A stretch of 64,000 bases of DNA from Podospora pseudoanserina (GCF_035222485.1 NC_085921.1:806001-870000); one strand, 5' to 3'. Positions 12,126-23,215 are shown, counted from the first letter of the stretch. Program-made: numbers and translations. Notes: generated by a model from the letters alone, not told the origin.

Positions 12126-15100
12126 ATGAATTCGTCTGTGATGGACTCCAACCAGCCAGCTCAGCCAAAAAACGCTGCCATGTCGGCCAACGCCCCCCTC
12201 GACCTCGACGCGCAGAGCCCACCGCGCCCTCCTTTTTCTCCATTGACCGAAGCCGCAACGGACTCGGGCACCCGCGAACCTTCAGTTAACCCGGGCGCCA
12301 CGCTCGACCAGGACGAGCAACAAGACCAAAATGCGTCCGCTTCAGCCACCGCCGACACTAATCCGTCACTATCTTCCGCGCTCGTCAACTCTAACTCCAG
12401 CTCCAACTTCAACTCCAACTCTTCCAACTCCAACCTTTCCCATCTCAACGTCTCCCAGATCAACGGCGCTTCAGCAATGGACAATGTCACCATGGATATG
12501 GGCTTTGATGCCGGCATGGACATGTACGGGCAGGGCATCACGCCTGCTACCAACATCCTCATGGCCATCGCCCGCAGTTATACACAGACCCAACAGCAGC
12601 AGCAGCACCAGCACCAGCAACAGCACCAGCGGCGACAATCTCAACTGCCCTCTACCATTCACCCCGCCCAGGTCTCACGAACTCACAGTGCGCTTGATGT
12701 TCCCGATGCGTTGATGGCGATCCCCGAACCTTCTCGAGCCCCGCCGCCTGTCGAGCCCCGGCTGGAGTCGTTTGCCAGGATTGAGTTTGCCGACAGTGTG
12801 TTCCAGATGACCACCTATGCCGTCGTGATCGGCCGTGACGTGCGGGCGCTGGAACTAGCAAGGAAGCAAGAAAAGGAGGATGAGGCCTGGAGGCAGATTG
12901 TCGATCAGTATGCGAGACAAGGTCTTCCGCCCCCCCCACGGCCAGAGCTCAATCGTCGAAAGTTTACGAGATCATATGTCAGCGAAGAAGGTGGCATGCT
13001 GGGACCGGAATCCGAGGACGAGGAGTATGTCCGGCCCGCGAAGCGTAGGAGAGTTAGTGTTGCGAATTCGGCATCCGGCGACTCGTCCATGGCGCAACAT
13101 GAAGCTGCCATGGCCGCCGAGCAAGCCGCGCTGAACGACAAGAGCCTTGCTGCCAACCGCCAATACGTCTGGCATACCCCCGGTTCGGCATCTGTCAACC
13201 TCAATGCTCTAAGACCGTCCCCATATACCGTTCCCTTCATCGGCATTCACTCACCCGGGCCAGACATCGCCAAGAAGACAAAGGGGATTTCAAGACAGCA
13301 CTTGAGAATTGAGTACGATCAAAACGAAGGCGTCTTCAAAGCGTACCCATTACATAGAAATGGCATCTTTATTGATGATAAATTTCACAAAGACGAAGGC
13401 GTCACGCTGAGGAGCGGCAATCGTATCCAGATTAAAGAGGTCGAGTTTAAATTCATCATCAACGGCGTTGCCGAGGGCAAGACTGGTGCGGAGGAGGAGC
13501 CGCAGCAGGAGGCACAGGCAGCAGTCAACCGGCGCTACTCAGAGGGTGGCAAGGAGATGAGTTTTGATTTTGAGAGCTCCCACGACGCAGAAAAGGGGAG
13601 CACCAGCCCCGAGGAAGTGCCAGTGGAGGCAGCAAAGGAGAGTAGCGAAAGTGAGCTGTCAGATCTGGATGAAGAAATGCCCGATGCAGGGGAGCCGGAA
13701 GACGCCGAGGGCGAGGAGGACCAGGAAGTCATGGAGACCATTGAGCAGGATGCCGAAGAGCAACTCAGCCACATCAAGCCTGAAGATATGACGCCCGAGA
13801 TGCTTGCTGCTTTGCCATTGCTTCCACCCAAGAAGCGTGGACCTGGCAGGCCTCCCAAGAACGGCATTATGTCCAAGAGAGAGGAAAGATTGCGAAAGAA
13901 GGCGGCTATGGAGCTTGCAAAGAAAAACATGCCGCCACCAACACCCGGCGAACCACCAATAAAGCGCAAGGTTGGTCGGCCACGAAAACATCCTCTCCCG
14001 GAAAACACGCCAGACCGGCCAGAGAAGCGCAAATACAAGCCACGCAAATCAAAGAACGGCGAGGAAGGCGAGATGTCGGAGACGGAAAAGACGCTCGAGA
14101 AGCGAAGGCGCGAAAAGCCCAAGACGCCTCCTCTGGAGCTGAACAGGGCAGATTACACAGAGGAGCAGCTGCAAAAGCCCAACAAGAATTACGGCATTCT
14201 CATCGACGAGGTCTTGTCCGCAGCCCCACCCGATGGGCTGACTCTCAAGCAGATCTACAAGCGCATCCAGATGAAGTATCCCTTCTACTATTTCACAGTA
14301 GACACCAAGGGCTGGGAGAGCAGTGTTCGGCACAATCTTATTGGCAATGTTGCCTTCAAGAAGAACGAGGAAACCCACTTGTGGGCCCGGGTACCTGGGA
14401 TTGACATCGATGCTGGCAAGAAGCGGAAAGCCGCGTCTCCGGATCATTCCACGTCGATTCATTCATTTGGCCAGCACTATCAACCAACCGCAGCTCCTCA
14501 GGTGCAGCTGTTTCACTCGGAGGCTGGTGCGCAGCAAGGGTACCGGCCTGGTGCTGGGCCTCCTCCACGTCCTGGGTATCCGGCTTCTCAAAGTCAGATG
14601 AATCTCGGCCAGCATCCCCATCAGCAGCTCTCGGCGCAGCCCGTCGGCGTTGGTGCTCAACAAGCCCTCCATCAGCCCTATCAGAGCACGGCTCAAGGGA
14701 ACAGTATCCCCCAGATGGCCGATCAAGGGGCAGCCCAAGGTTCCCGTCCCATACCCGCCAACTCGCAAGCGACGGCCTATTCGTCACCGTACGCATCAAG
14801 GCCCCCTCCATCGGCTTCGCCTCAGGCTGGCAATGTGCCACAGAGTGCTCAAAGGCAACAGCTTCCGCATCAAAACGGAGCAGCTCCGCACAACGGTGTG
14901 CCTCAGCCCAACAATGCGTCTCCGCACCCTGCATCGGCGGCGGGAGTCAAGCCAGGCCAACCTATCAGTACCAGCGGAACCCCAGCCCCGATCAAGCCTT
15001 CTATCCACCCAAGGCTCGTCGAGATTATCCGAAACTTTAGGAAAACAGTTACTTCGATCGGTGCAATTCGTTCTAATGTGGGAGATGCAGGAGAAGCTAT

Positions 15101-17501
15101 TGCCATGTCTGTGATCAACCGCGGTCTCGGGTTGGCCAGCCAGTCTACTACGCCGACCTTCGAGTCTATTGAGAAGATTGTTCTCAACGTGTTTGAATCC
15201 CAGACAGCCAAGCAGTTGGTCGGTTTTGAGATTGCGCCAAAGCTGATTGAGAGGCTAGTCTCCTTCAAGAGGCAGATGATCAACACTTTGAAGGATAAGA
15301 TGAAGCCCCTGGAGGCGGAGCAGCTGGTGCTGTCAGCCATCGACCGCGTTCTCGGTTTTGCGGACAAGAGCATCATGCAGGGAACCGATGCACAGAAGAC
15401 ATCCTACGAGCTCGCAGAGGGTGTTTTGATGCCAGCGGTGCAACGCGAGATTGCTGCCCATGACAAGGAAGCAGCTGCTGCCTCCATGCCGCCTACCCCC
15501 ACGCCAGCCCCTTCACAGGTGCGGACGCCTGCGCAAATGCCGGCGCCGGGTAAGCATCCCTCGACTCCGCACTCGACTGCAGCACACCAGTCCGCCGCTG
15601 CTGCGCGCCCCGGCTCCGTTCCGGCGGCCCAAACCCCTGTGCAGATGCAGAATCAACCCCCAAGGCCAGTCTACAGTCCGGCACAGCAAGCCCACATGGC
15701 ACAGCAGCAGCCCCGAGCAACTGTAGGGCAACCTGCGCCTGCTGGGACTTCGAATGGGAACCCGATCAATGCACAATATATGAATCAGAATGCGGTCTCT
15801 GGCTCTGGTGCTGGGCCCGCCGGCACGCGGCCTATTGATCAAGTTGCACCTGCACCTCAGTCCCAAGTTGCTCCAGCACCGGTCGCCCAGGGTGACGCCC
15901 CGGCGAGATCTCAGGCTTCAGCGGGCTCTGCTACTAGCTCGAACCAGAACAGACCACAGTCACACGGGATGCCGGTTCAGGCGTATCCCCATCTCCAGGC
16001 AGCGCAGGCTCAATATCGGACACAGGCCTTAACACAATCTCAGCAGCAGAATCCCGCGGCGGCTCAGCAGCCGAACCAACAGCCACGGGTTCAGCCAGGA
16101 CAGGCACAGCAAGCACCGAGCTACTCAGTACAGAACCAGCAGCCACAGCAACAGGCGCAGAATCAACAGGCAGCTCAACAGATTCAGAACCGTCCACCTC
16201 AGAGCCCGGCACCAACCCCAGCCCGGATCCAAGGGCAGAGTCACCCAGTTCACGCTCGGCCAGCGCAGGGCGGGCAATCTCCTCTTCAAGTTCAGAGTCA
16301 AATTCAGGGCCAAGTCCAAGGGCAAGTCCAGGCCCAGAGTCAGGGGCAAAAACCGGTTCCAGGACAGGGGCAGGCTCAGAGCCAGGCACCAAATCAGCAG
16401 ACACCGGTTCAGCAGACCCAGGGACAGTACCAGCCTCGTCCACAGGTTGCGGTTTCGGCTCAGCAGGTTCAGCAACACGCGCAACAGCCCTCACCGCAGC
16501 AGGCCCAGCAGCAGGCGCTACAGCAGACTCAACAACATGCTCAACAGCAGCCTCGTACTCAGCCAACACAGGCCCAACCGGTTCAAGCTTACCAAACCCA
16601 GGCGCAGCAAGCCCGTGTTCAGCAACAGTCGACTCCTCAGCAGACAGCTCGACAACAACCAGTCCAGCATCAGCCTATTCAGCAAGTTGCTCAACCGTCC
16701 GTCCAGCCGTCTCTCATTCAGCAAGCCCATGTCCAACAGCCACAGGCTCAGCATGCCCAAGCTTCGCCGGCACAAGCTCAACAGCCTCCGACGCAGCAGA
16801 TCCAGGCTCAGCAACCGCTTGTGCAGCAAGCTTATGCTCAGAGCTCCTATGCCAGGCCCACTACTCCGGCTCAGGCTGCTCAAATGTCGCGGGCCCAAGC
16901 TCGCCCACAAGTGCAGCCCCAGGGTCCCGTCCAGGCTCCAAGTCAAGCTTCCGGTGCATCGCCGGCCCCTTCTCCAGCACAAAAGCCTGTGCCAGGCCCA
17001 GCTCAGGTGTCAGCCCCTCGAGTTCCTTCGCCCACCACCCAAGCTCAGCCAAGTCAGGCTGTGGTCCCTTCCATCCAGAATGCTGCTCCGCTTCAAAACC
17101 AAATGCCTGCTCAGACCCAAGCATCTGCCCAGCAGCCTTTGTCTACCACTCAATCTCAACCTTCAAAACCTTGGGGTCCAGCGGTCCCTAGCCCACCCGC
17201 GGCCCAATCGAACAAGCCATCCCCTCAGCTCTCTTCGCAGGCGGCTCCTTCTGCTGCCTCCAAGGTCTCGATCCCGGCTCCGACAGTCACGGCGCCATCA
17301 GCATCACCAAGTCCAATTCAGCGTCTTGCTCCAACGCCCGGCATGATCCCTCTGCCGCCAAAGCCCCCGGCTCCGGTTGCTACACCGCCCCCTCAAGCAT
17401 CTGCTGCTTCTGCGGATTCTGTTTCTAGTGCTGCTCCAGCTTCCAGCTCGGCAGCAGCATACATCCCTCCACCACCGACACCAACACCGCCGGCGACGTG
17501 A
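12126..17501 (+). CDS. fhl1: Fhl1-type forkhead/FHA transcription factor with very long Q/P-rich tail
   Basis: Single exon, 1791 residues. An FHA domain spans about residues 213-445: TYAVVIGRD, then a long insert, then GISRQHLRIEY and NGIFIDD. After an acidic stretch come two AT-hook-like motifs (RGPGRPPKN near 568, VGRPRKHP near 613) and a forkhead domain at about 685-758 (NYGILIDEVL, LKQIYKRIQMKYPFYYF, WESSVRHNLI). FHA plus forkhead in this order is the hallmark of Fhl1, which in yeast sits at ribosomal-protein gene promoters; that role is inferred here. A conserved-looking helical block at about 955-1113 is followed by some 680 residues rich in Gln, Pro and Ala. The ATG at 12126 is the first; 12141 is an alternative. 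Promoter CCAAT boxes lie upstream. Confidence 0.88.
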   Translation: MNSSVMDSNQPAQPKNAAMSANAPLDLDAQSPPRPPFSPLTEAATDSGTREPSVNPGATLDQDEQQDQNASASATADTNPSLSSALVNSNSSSNFNSNSSNSNLSHLNVSQINGASAMDNVTMDMGFDAGMDMYGQGITPATNILMAIARSYTQTQQQQQHQHQQQHQRRQSQLPSTIHPAQVSRTHSALDVPDALMAIPEPSRAPPPVEPRLESFARIEFADSVFQMTTYAVVIGRDVRALELARKQEKEDEAWRQIVDQYARQGLPPPPRPELNRRKFTRSYVSEEGGMLGPESEDEEYVRPAKRRRVSVANSASGDSSMAQHEAAMAAEQAALNDKSLAANRQYVWHTPGSASVNLNALRPSPYTVPFIGIHSPGPDIAKKTKGISRQHLRIEYDQNEGVFKAYPLHRNGIFIDDKFHKDEGVTLRSGNRIQIKEVEFKFIINGVAEGKTGAEEEPQQEAQAAVNRRYSEGGKEMSFDFESSHDAEKGSTSPEEVPVEAAKESSESELSDLDEEMPDAGEPEDAEGEEDQEVMETIEQDAEEQLSHIKPEDMTPEMLAALPLLPPKKRGPGRPPKNGIMSKREERLRKKAAMELAKKNMPPPTPGEPPIKRKVGRPRKHPLPENTPDRPEKRKYKPRKSKNGEEGEMSETEKTLEKRRREKPKTPPLELNRADYTEEQLQKPNKNYGILIDEVLSAAPPDGLTLKQIYKRIQMKYPFYYFTVDTKGWESSVRHNLIGNVAFKKNEETHLWARVPGIDIDAGKKRKAASPDHSTSIHSFGQHYQPTAAPQVQLFHSEAGAQQGYRPGAGPPPRPGYPASQSQMNLGQHPHQQLSAQPVGVGAQQALHQPYQSTAQGNSIPQMADQGAAQGSRPIPANSQATAYSSPYASRPPPSASPQAGNVPQSAQRQQLPHQNGAAPHNGVPQPNNASPHPASAAGVKPGQPISTSGTPAPIKPSIHPRLVEIIRNFRKTVTSIGAIRSNVGDAGEAIAMSVINRGLGLASQSTTPTFESIEKIVLNVFESQTAKQLVGFEIAPKLIERLVSFKRQMINTLKDKMKPLEAEQLVLSAIDRVLGFADKSIMQGTDAQKTSYELAEGVLMPAVQREIAAHDKEAAAASMPPTPTPAPSQVRTPAQMPAPGKHPSTPHSTAAHQSAAAARPGSVPAAQTPVQMQNQPPRPVYSPAQQAHMAQQQPRATVGQPAPAGTSNGNPINAQYMNQNAVSGSGAGPAGTRPIDQVAPAPQSQVAPAPVAQGDAPARSQASAGSATSSNQNRPQSHGMPVQAYPHLQAAQAQYRTQALTQSQQQNPAAAQQPNQQPRVQPGQAQQAPSYSVQNQQPQQQAQNQQAAQQIQNRPPQSPAPTPARIQGQSHPVHARPAQGGQSPLQVQSQIQGQVQGQVQAQSQGQKPVPGQGQAQSQAPNQQTPVQQTQGQYQPRPQVAVSAQQVQQHAQQPSPQQAQQQALQQTQQHAQQQPRTQPTQAQPVQAYQTQAQQARVQQQSTPQQTARQQPVQHQPIQQVAQPSVQPSLIQQAHVQQPQAQHAQASPAQAQQPPTQQIQAQQPLVQQAYAQSSYARPTTPAQAAQMSRAQARPQVQPQGPVQAPSQASGASPAPSPAQKPVPGPAQVSAPRVPSPTTQAQPSQAVVPSIQNAAPLQNQMPAQTQASAQQPLSTTQSQPSKPWGPAVPSPPAAQSNKPSPQLSSQAAPSAASKVSIPAPTVTAPSASPSPIQRLAPTPGMIPLPPKPPAPVATPPPQASAASADSVSSAAPASSSAAAYIPPPPTPTPPAT

Positions 17502-18201
17502 TTCTTCTTTCTAGTTTTTGTTTTTGGAGTTTAGGCGTCCAAAGGACGACTGGTTCAGCAAGCGTATGTCCAAACAGGTTTGCAAGGCTTACCTTTTATG
17601 GGAGAACATGGGGTATACCAAGGTTATGCATAGTTATGGGTGGGATAAAAGGAATGGTTATAATGGCAACTGGCTTTGAAATATCCGGGGGTGCGCAGGA
17701 CGTGCAGGTTTTTTATTTTACGGTTTTGAAGTTGATATTGTGGTTTTTACAAGGTTGGAGAGGTTTGTAAAAGGAGAGGGCATGAATGCAGCGAAGTGTA
17801 TATGTGTTATCTACGAGTTGACAGAGAGGAGCGGGTGGAATTCACGTGATGATTGTTGTATTCTGAGAATAAATGCTGAAAGAATTGCAAATGTGATAAC
17901 AGATACTGCCCCTGTGAGAATGGTGTATGCCCATCTCCTTCAAGGGGGTTAGGGTTATATACGGTCCAATTCTGCTGCCCCCACTCTTGATAGCAGCCTC
18001 AATTCATCCATCATTCAGACACCTTGATGGGCCCATCGACTGGCACTCCTTCACTCACTTCACCTGCTCCTCACTTTCTCTCAACTCCTCCTCCTCTTAT
18101 CTTTCGCACAACTTTAACCTAGCTCCCATTCCCACCATCATCAATGTCCCGCACAATCTAAGTCACCAACCAATCTTTTTGTATTTTTTTTATTCACAAC
18201 A
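17502..18201. other. Intergenic, no gene seen
   Basis: fhl1 3' UTR and the promoter of the next gene. A CT-rich stretch (about 18030-18115) precedes the downstream start codon. Nothing else recognised. Confidence 0.5.
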
Positions 18202-19112
18202 ATGGCAGCGAAACCGGGGAATTCCCTCCCCAAAAACCTCCTCTCGTCTCCGTTCCTGGGAGAACTCATCGCCAAGAGGTCGGTGTATGTCAAGGTCCGG
18301 CCTGCCCCGCAGAGTTTGACGCACCGGAGGGCGATTTTGAGGGTGTTGAGGCAGCACGGGAGGATAGAGGTTTTTAAGAGCTTGGGTGTAAGATCCCTCT
18401 GTCCTCCACTCTTTTCACGAACCATCTGTTTTTATATTTGATGTATCAATGACTTTTTATGGGATCAGTTATTGTCTTCTTGGATCACCTTTTTTTTTTA
18501 ATGGATTAATCTTTTGCATGAATTAGTTATTGTTTATGCATCAGTCCTATTCTTTTTTTTTTTCCTCTTTTTTTTCCTTTTTCTTTTTTTCTTTCTTTTT
18601 TTTTTTTTTTTTTTGGAGGGAGTTGGAATTTTAATTACTTGAGTGATCGGTGATGGATATTAACGCAAAGATAGGAACCACACTCCTTCATCTCTGTAGC
18701 CTCGGACTCTGCAACAGCCAGCAACTTGATCCTGAAGGCGCCGCTCGAGGTGGCTTTTGCTTCTGCCCCTTCCCCACCACCATCAGGGACACAAACTGAG
18801 GAAGAACAACAAGGGGAAAAGTTCCTGGTTGACATCTTTGAGGCCGGGGGTTACAACCACAAGAGATTTGCCTCCCATCTCTCGCCTCTGGCAGGGCCCT
18901 GGAAGAACATCACTGCTTACCCCGGGGATTTGGCGACTACGGTTACGGTGCCTGGGTTGACTGATGGCGATGGGGATAAAAGAGAGGTGCATGAGGATGA
19001 GGGGCTGCTGAAGAGTTTTATGAGGAGGCATTTGGGGGGGTACAAGGGGGATAATGGGTGGAGGGGAATGACGGATTGGGAGGGGGGTGGGCAGGATGGG
19101 GGGGGAGTATAG
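18202..19112 (+). CDS. Conserved fungal hypothetical protein; 3' end uncertain (frame lost in G-runs)
   Basis: Exon 1 (18202-18387) and exon 2 (18675-19112) join over a 287-bp intron (GTAAGA...ATAG) containing a long T tract, giving 207 residues. The N-terminus, NLLSSPFLGELIAKRSVYV and RRAILRVLRQHGRIEVFKSLG, looks well conserved and has the basic, low-acid composition of a mitochondrial protein, but I cannot name the family. The model ends at a stop directly after an eight-G run. Beyond it, a shifted frame reads EYREDGETFEGGVEGRVM, and the original frame then reads VKVRRIVSGGGGEVLPQ and WTVKERSGLVGGVKRWV up to a stop at 19431-19433. The true gene therefore probably extends to 19433, with one or more length changes in G-runs, caused either by mutation or by sequence error. 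Confidence 0.65.
18388..18674 (+). other. Unusually long, T-rich intron
   Basis: This 287-bp intron is several times the 44-75 bp norm of the window and contains a T-dominated stretch at about 18540-18615. Donor GTAAGA and acceptor ATAG join two exons in frame (SLG then EPHSFISVAS). Confidence 0.6.
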
Positions 19113-19999
19113 GGAGGATGGGGAGACTTTTGAGGGGGGGGTGGAGGGGCGGGTGATGAGGGGGGTGGTGGGGGGGGGGGGTATGGGGGTTGGTTAGGGG
19201 GGGGGAGGTTAGTGGGGAGGGAGAGGAGGGGGGGAGGAAAGAGGAGGGGGGAGAGGAAAGAAAAAAGGAAAGAGATGGAGAAAGTAAAAGTTAGGAGGAT
19301 TGTTAGTGGTGGTGGTGGAGAGGTGTTGCCTCAAAAGGGTGAGGTTGCGAGGCAGGAGAAGGTGGAGGAGGGGAGGAGGTGGACGGTGAAGGAGAGGAGT
19401 GGGCTTGTGGGAGGGGTGAAGCGGTGGGTGTGATGTTTGGAGGTTGGATAGGGGCTGTGGGATGTGTGTGATATCTGGGAGTTGGGTGTTTATTGTTTAT
19501 GGTAATGTTTGTATTCAGAAGAGCTGCATGTAGAAAGATGGCATTGGTGGTGATAAATTGTAATCAACAGAAGGGTATCTGATTTCTGGACATCCCTCAG
19601 CAACTAGGTATTTGAGCTTGGATGATGTGGTGCGAATCTTGCCAACCGAAAATACTTTTACATCTGGTCCAAACTGTCTAGGTACATCACCCATCTAAAG
19701 CTTTCGGCATCTTTTGTCTGAACTTTGAGTACAAGCAAACCCCTGAGCTTCTGTTGTCTGTTCTCTAAGCATTTACTATCATCCATCGAAGCTCAGAGAT
19801 GGCTGTCAAAATAACTCCCCCGGTGGACAACCGAGTCCTTTCCTTTTTTTTTTTTTTTTTTACCTGTCTCTTTTATGATGATCTCTTTCTCTTATGTATC
19901 ATTGATGTCCCATGCTCAGAACCTCTGTTGTGTTGTGCACGGGGTGGTGATCCTCTCTTATGCCCCATATTGGCGTGGTAGTATCACAGCACAGAAAAA
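19113..19999. other. G-rich stretch, then intergenic sequence before the tRNA
   Basis: 19113-19433 is almost purely purine on the plus strand with many runs of four or more G, and probably holds the end of the preceding gene. 19434-19999 shows no gene. Confidence 0.5.
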
Positions 20000-20117
20000 G
20001 GGCCGCTGGTCTAGTGGTATGATTCTCGCTTAGGGTTCACCCTGATGTTTACAAAGTCAATCTTCCTTTCAGAAGAAAGCTTGCGAGAGGTCCCGGGTTC
20101 AATCCCCGGGTGGCCCC
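20000..20117 (+). tRNA. tRNA-Pro (AGG) with a 46-nt intron
   Basis: Acceptor arms GGGCCGC (20000-20006) and GTGGCCC (20110-20116) pair, with one G-T pair, and C is the discriminator base. The D arm reads TGGTCTAGTGGTA, and the T arm is the B-box-like GGTCCCGGGTTCAATCCCCGGG. The anticodon stem CTCGC/GCGAG closes a loop with anticodon AGG at 20032-20034. A 46-nt intron (20036-20081) lies one base 3' of the anticodon, the canonical site. The intron begins TTCACCCT, so its CCCT can pair with the AGGG of the anticodon loop, as expected for the tRNA splicing endonuclease. After splicing the tRNA is 72 nt without CCA. Confidence 0.95.
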
Positions 20118-20130
20118 AATTTCTTTTCTC

Positions 20131-20135
20131 TTTTT
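20131..20135 (+). terminator. RNA polymerase III T-run terminator
   Basis: Five T residues 14 bp past the tRNA-Pro end, the usual pol III stop signal. Confidence 0.7.
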
Positions 20136-23100
20136 GCCATTTTTTGGTATCAATGTGACTCCACAGGTTGCAGCGGGGCCGGGGGGTTATGACGGTGGGA
20201 AGGATTGGGCTGCATGTCAAGATGGGAGAAATGTTGCCTTGTTGGGGGGCACGATGGGAAGGGGAATTGGTAGGTGACATTGGAGAAATTTAGATAGGGT
20301 TTCCAACGGGAGGGGAACTTGGGGTGAGTCTTGGTGATGAGTCTGGGTGATGGTGGGCCTCAAGGATTGGATTTCTTAGGCCCTTAACTGTAGATACTCT
20401 TCTAAACTGGAGGTGTGATCGTTCTCTTTTTCTTCATCTCCAAGTCCTAGCTCAACAGTCGAGCCAGTTGGCGCTGGACCTTTCATCAAAGACAAAATCC
20501 CCCTCGTCCAATCCAAAACAAAAACATGACGGTACCTGGAAAGACATGAAATCCCAGCCGTGCCGCCTCCCTATGGACCTACAACCCCCCCCTTCCTGAC
20601 CTACAACAACAAAAACGAGACGAGAAAAAAAAAACACAAAGGATTGACAATTTGTCAATTGTAGCCGAAGAGAATGGAGTGTGTCGAGGGGGGAAAAGAC
20701 AAAGGGAACTATAGGTTTCTTTGTTTGTTTTGGAAAATAGGTGCCCCATCGGGCATACATGCACATAATAATACATACGAAATGGCTTCTTGCTCGGGAG
20801 GCCGGCACAGAAGAGGGGGAACTTTCCCTATGGCTACCTATGGACTGCATCTGAGTTGGTTGGGCGAGGAGCAGTTGAGTTGAAGCAAAGTTGCAAACTT
20901 GCACTGATGATCAAAATGCTACTAGAGACACAACAGACGACGACCAAACGCGAGGCTGCATAGCAACTCACCGAACCAATTGAACCCGATGGTGTGGTAA
21001 GTCCGAGTCGGCCGTCTTACGAGGGCGGCCATCACTGAGGCCCAAGAGGCCCAAAGAGCATCTCATCTGCAGACGGTGTCATTAAGCGCGGGGCCTCCCT
21101 CTTGTCTCCCAACGAACGGCAGATGGACGCAGATCGTCATCACGATTCGCAGAGGCAACTGCTTTGCTTTGACAGCTCTGACAACGCAGCGGTGTGGGGT
21201 TAAAACGTTTGGACCCCAACATCTGGAGCCGAAGGAGGTGTGCTCCAGCTCTCCAGACGGACACGATGCTTCGCCGCAGTGGTAGTGTACACTATATAGT
21301 AGGTCCTGCAAAAAAAAAATAGAAAATAGACTGAGACATGGCTGGGCTGGACGTGCAGATCGTTGAGTAGAGTTAGAGATATCCGTAGGGCTGTGTGTGG
21401 TCGGCAGTGTGGTAGGTAGTGGTGTATTGTCATCAGTCGATTCCCGCGTCGCGGCATGCAGATGGGATGCATGAAGAAGGTGTCCAGAGGGCCGCACTGT
21501 GACGGTACACGACACCAGTGCCCGGCGATCGGCTGGACAGGAGGAGCTTGACTGAAGCTTGGCTGCCTCGTCTGACGGTTTTGACACATGCAGTCTGATC
21601 TGGCTGTCACGGGCAATATCGCCAAAGCAGTGCCGAAAGTGAGAAGAGCTTGGAAGAGCTTGGACCGGCTGGCCAAACCGCGGGGATCTCTCTTAAGGTC
21701 CATTTCCCAGCGCCGGAAAGCGGCACGCCGTCTCAGCCCGCCGATTGGTGCGGTGGCCGGACCCAGTGCCGAAAGAGTCCCGTGCGGCCCCCACATCATG
21801 AGATGAACCTCTCACAGTGTCGGGTGCTGAGGTGGCCCAAGGGTCTGGTTGATATTAAAAACCTTCACTGGTGGGACTTGAAACAATGCCGACGGGGGTG
21901 TCGTGCAATGGGCGGTCGGGTGAAATGCAAACATGTTGTGTTGTATCTTCAACAATGTTGCATGAAACGGAGCCCTCTGCCGGCGCGGTTTCCGAAGCAA
22001 TTTGTCGTTCACAGATGCAACTAACAAAGATAAGGAAACGGGCGCTGACACTTGTCTTACTCATATGAGCTTGACCCTTGTGACCGCCCGCCCCAGGGGC
22101 CCGGGGCGCTGGAACGCCACAGTGCACATGCACCGTCTGGGCCTTCTCGATTGGATGCCAGTGCCAGGGATCAGGAGTTGACCTCCCCAACAGCAGTGCA
22201 ACCTTAGCCCGGAGCAAATCCAACGGGCCGGCATCCTGCTTGACTGACGGCTGACATGCTCGAACCGGCAGCTGCTCCAGACCCGGCCCATGGCTCCCAA
22301 GAGCCCAATTTCAACACTACCTGGTCTAGTTTCCTACACTAGCAGTTCAAGCCGAACCCGAGGGCATTCGACGGCATCTCAATTCCTTCCGTCGTCCGGC
22401 ATCTCGGTGAAGCGTATCAAGTAAAGCAGGAATCAATCGATTGACCAAGTCAGTCAACAGTCAACAGAGAGAAAGGATCAAGGCGCAGCAATCATTTCAT
22501 TCAACTTTGTTGAACTCGGTGTGGCGATTCAAAGAGGTTAGCGTGGGTTTTGACTGGTCAACGCACGCCGCGCGCTTCCTCTTCAATCACCTCCCAGCTC
22601 TCTCCGACGGCTTGGGTCACCCGCACGTCTTTAGTCAGGTCTCCAGACAGTGCGAGCCCACCCAGCGCAAAGGTGGGCCTACAGCAGACAACTCAACCAA
22701 TCACCAAGCTCGAGGCCGCTAGCGTACCGCGGGCTTGTTTCCTGGGAAAACCGCTCGCCACCTGACACCAGCAGCATCCCAAGCCGACACCTTGCTCAAC
22801 CCGGCCTAGGGCTCTCTTTTTGTGTGTTTGAGCAGCTGATGAGACAGCTCCTTTTTTCTTCCTGTCTTTGTCTTCTTCTCGAGTCCTTCAGCCAGTCAGT
22901 CAGTGTATAGTCTGCATGATTGATCGCAGCCGACATCTCCTCCATCCACCGTCTGCTGCCAAGTCCCCGACCACGAGAGCCACGCCGGTTCAGCGTGGCC
23001 GCCACGGCGCTCAAGCCCGCGCAGGAATACACTACTCGGTAGCGCAGGAAATAGGGAAAACGCCCAAGCCCTCATAAAACTATCGACCTCCCCTTCCCCT

Positions 23101-23215
23101 TCACCTTCCCCTTCCCCTTCCCCTTCCCCCCCGTCAAACCCATCCCGAACAGCGGTTTCCTGTATGCCGTCGCCCGTCCAGCTGGGTCGGCCAATTCGAA
23201 AAGCGTCAATCAGCC
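20136..23215. other. 3 kb without a recognised gene
   Basis: Open frames here (up to about 200 codons) overlap on both strands and show no domain. A perfect 17-bp palindrome (ATTGACAATTTGTCAAT) lies at 20643-20659. The right end is the presumed promoter and leader of the gene at 23216, with a CCTTCC-type pyrimidine repeat. Confidence 0.5.
23091..23138. repeat. CCCCTT pyrimidine repeat in a promoter
   Basis: Six-base unit CCCCTT repeated about six times with one interruption, on the sense strand some 80-125 bp before the next start codon. CT-rich tracts are common in fungal core promoters. Confidence 0.6.

Noticed and set aside
15934-16982. Long minus-strand frames rich in Leu, Arg, Ser
   Set aside because: Antisense to the Gln/Pro-repeat tail of fhl1; composition is mirrored from CAG/CCA codons.
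21063-22300. Overlapping frames of up to 199 codons on both strands near 21-22 kb
   Set aside because: No domain, no splice-supported extension, and conflicting frames; treated as non-coding.
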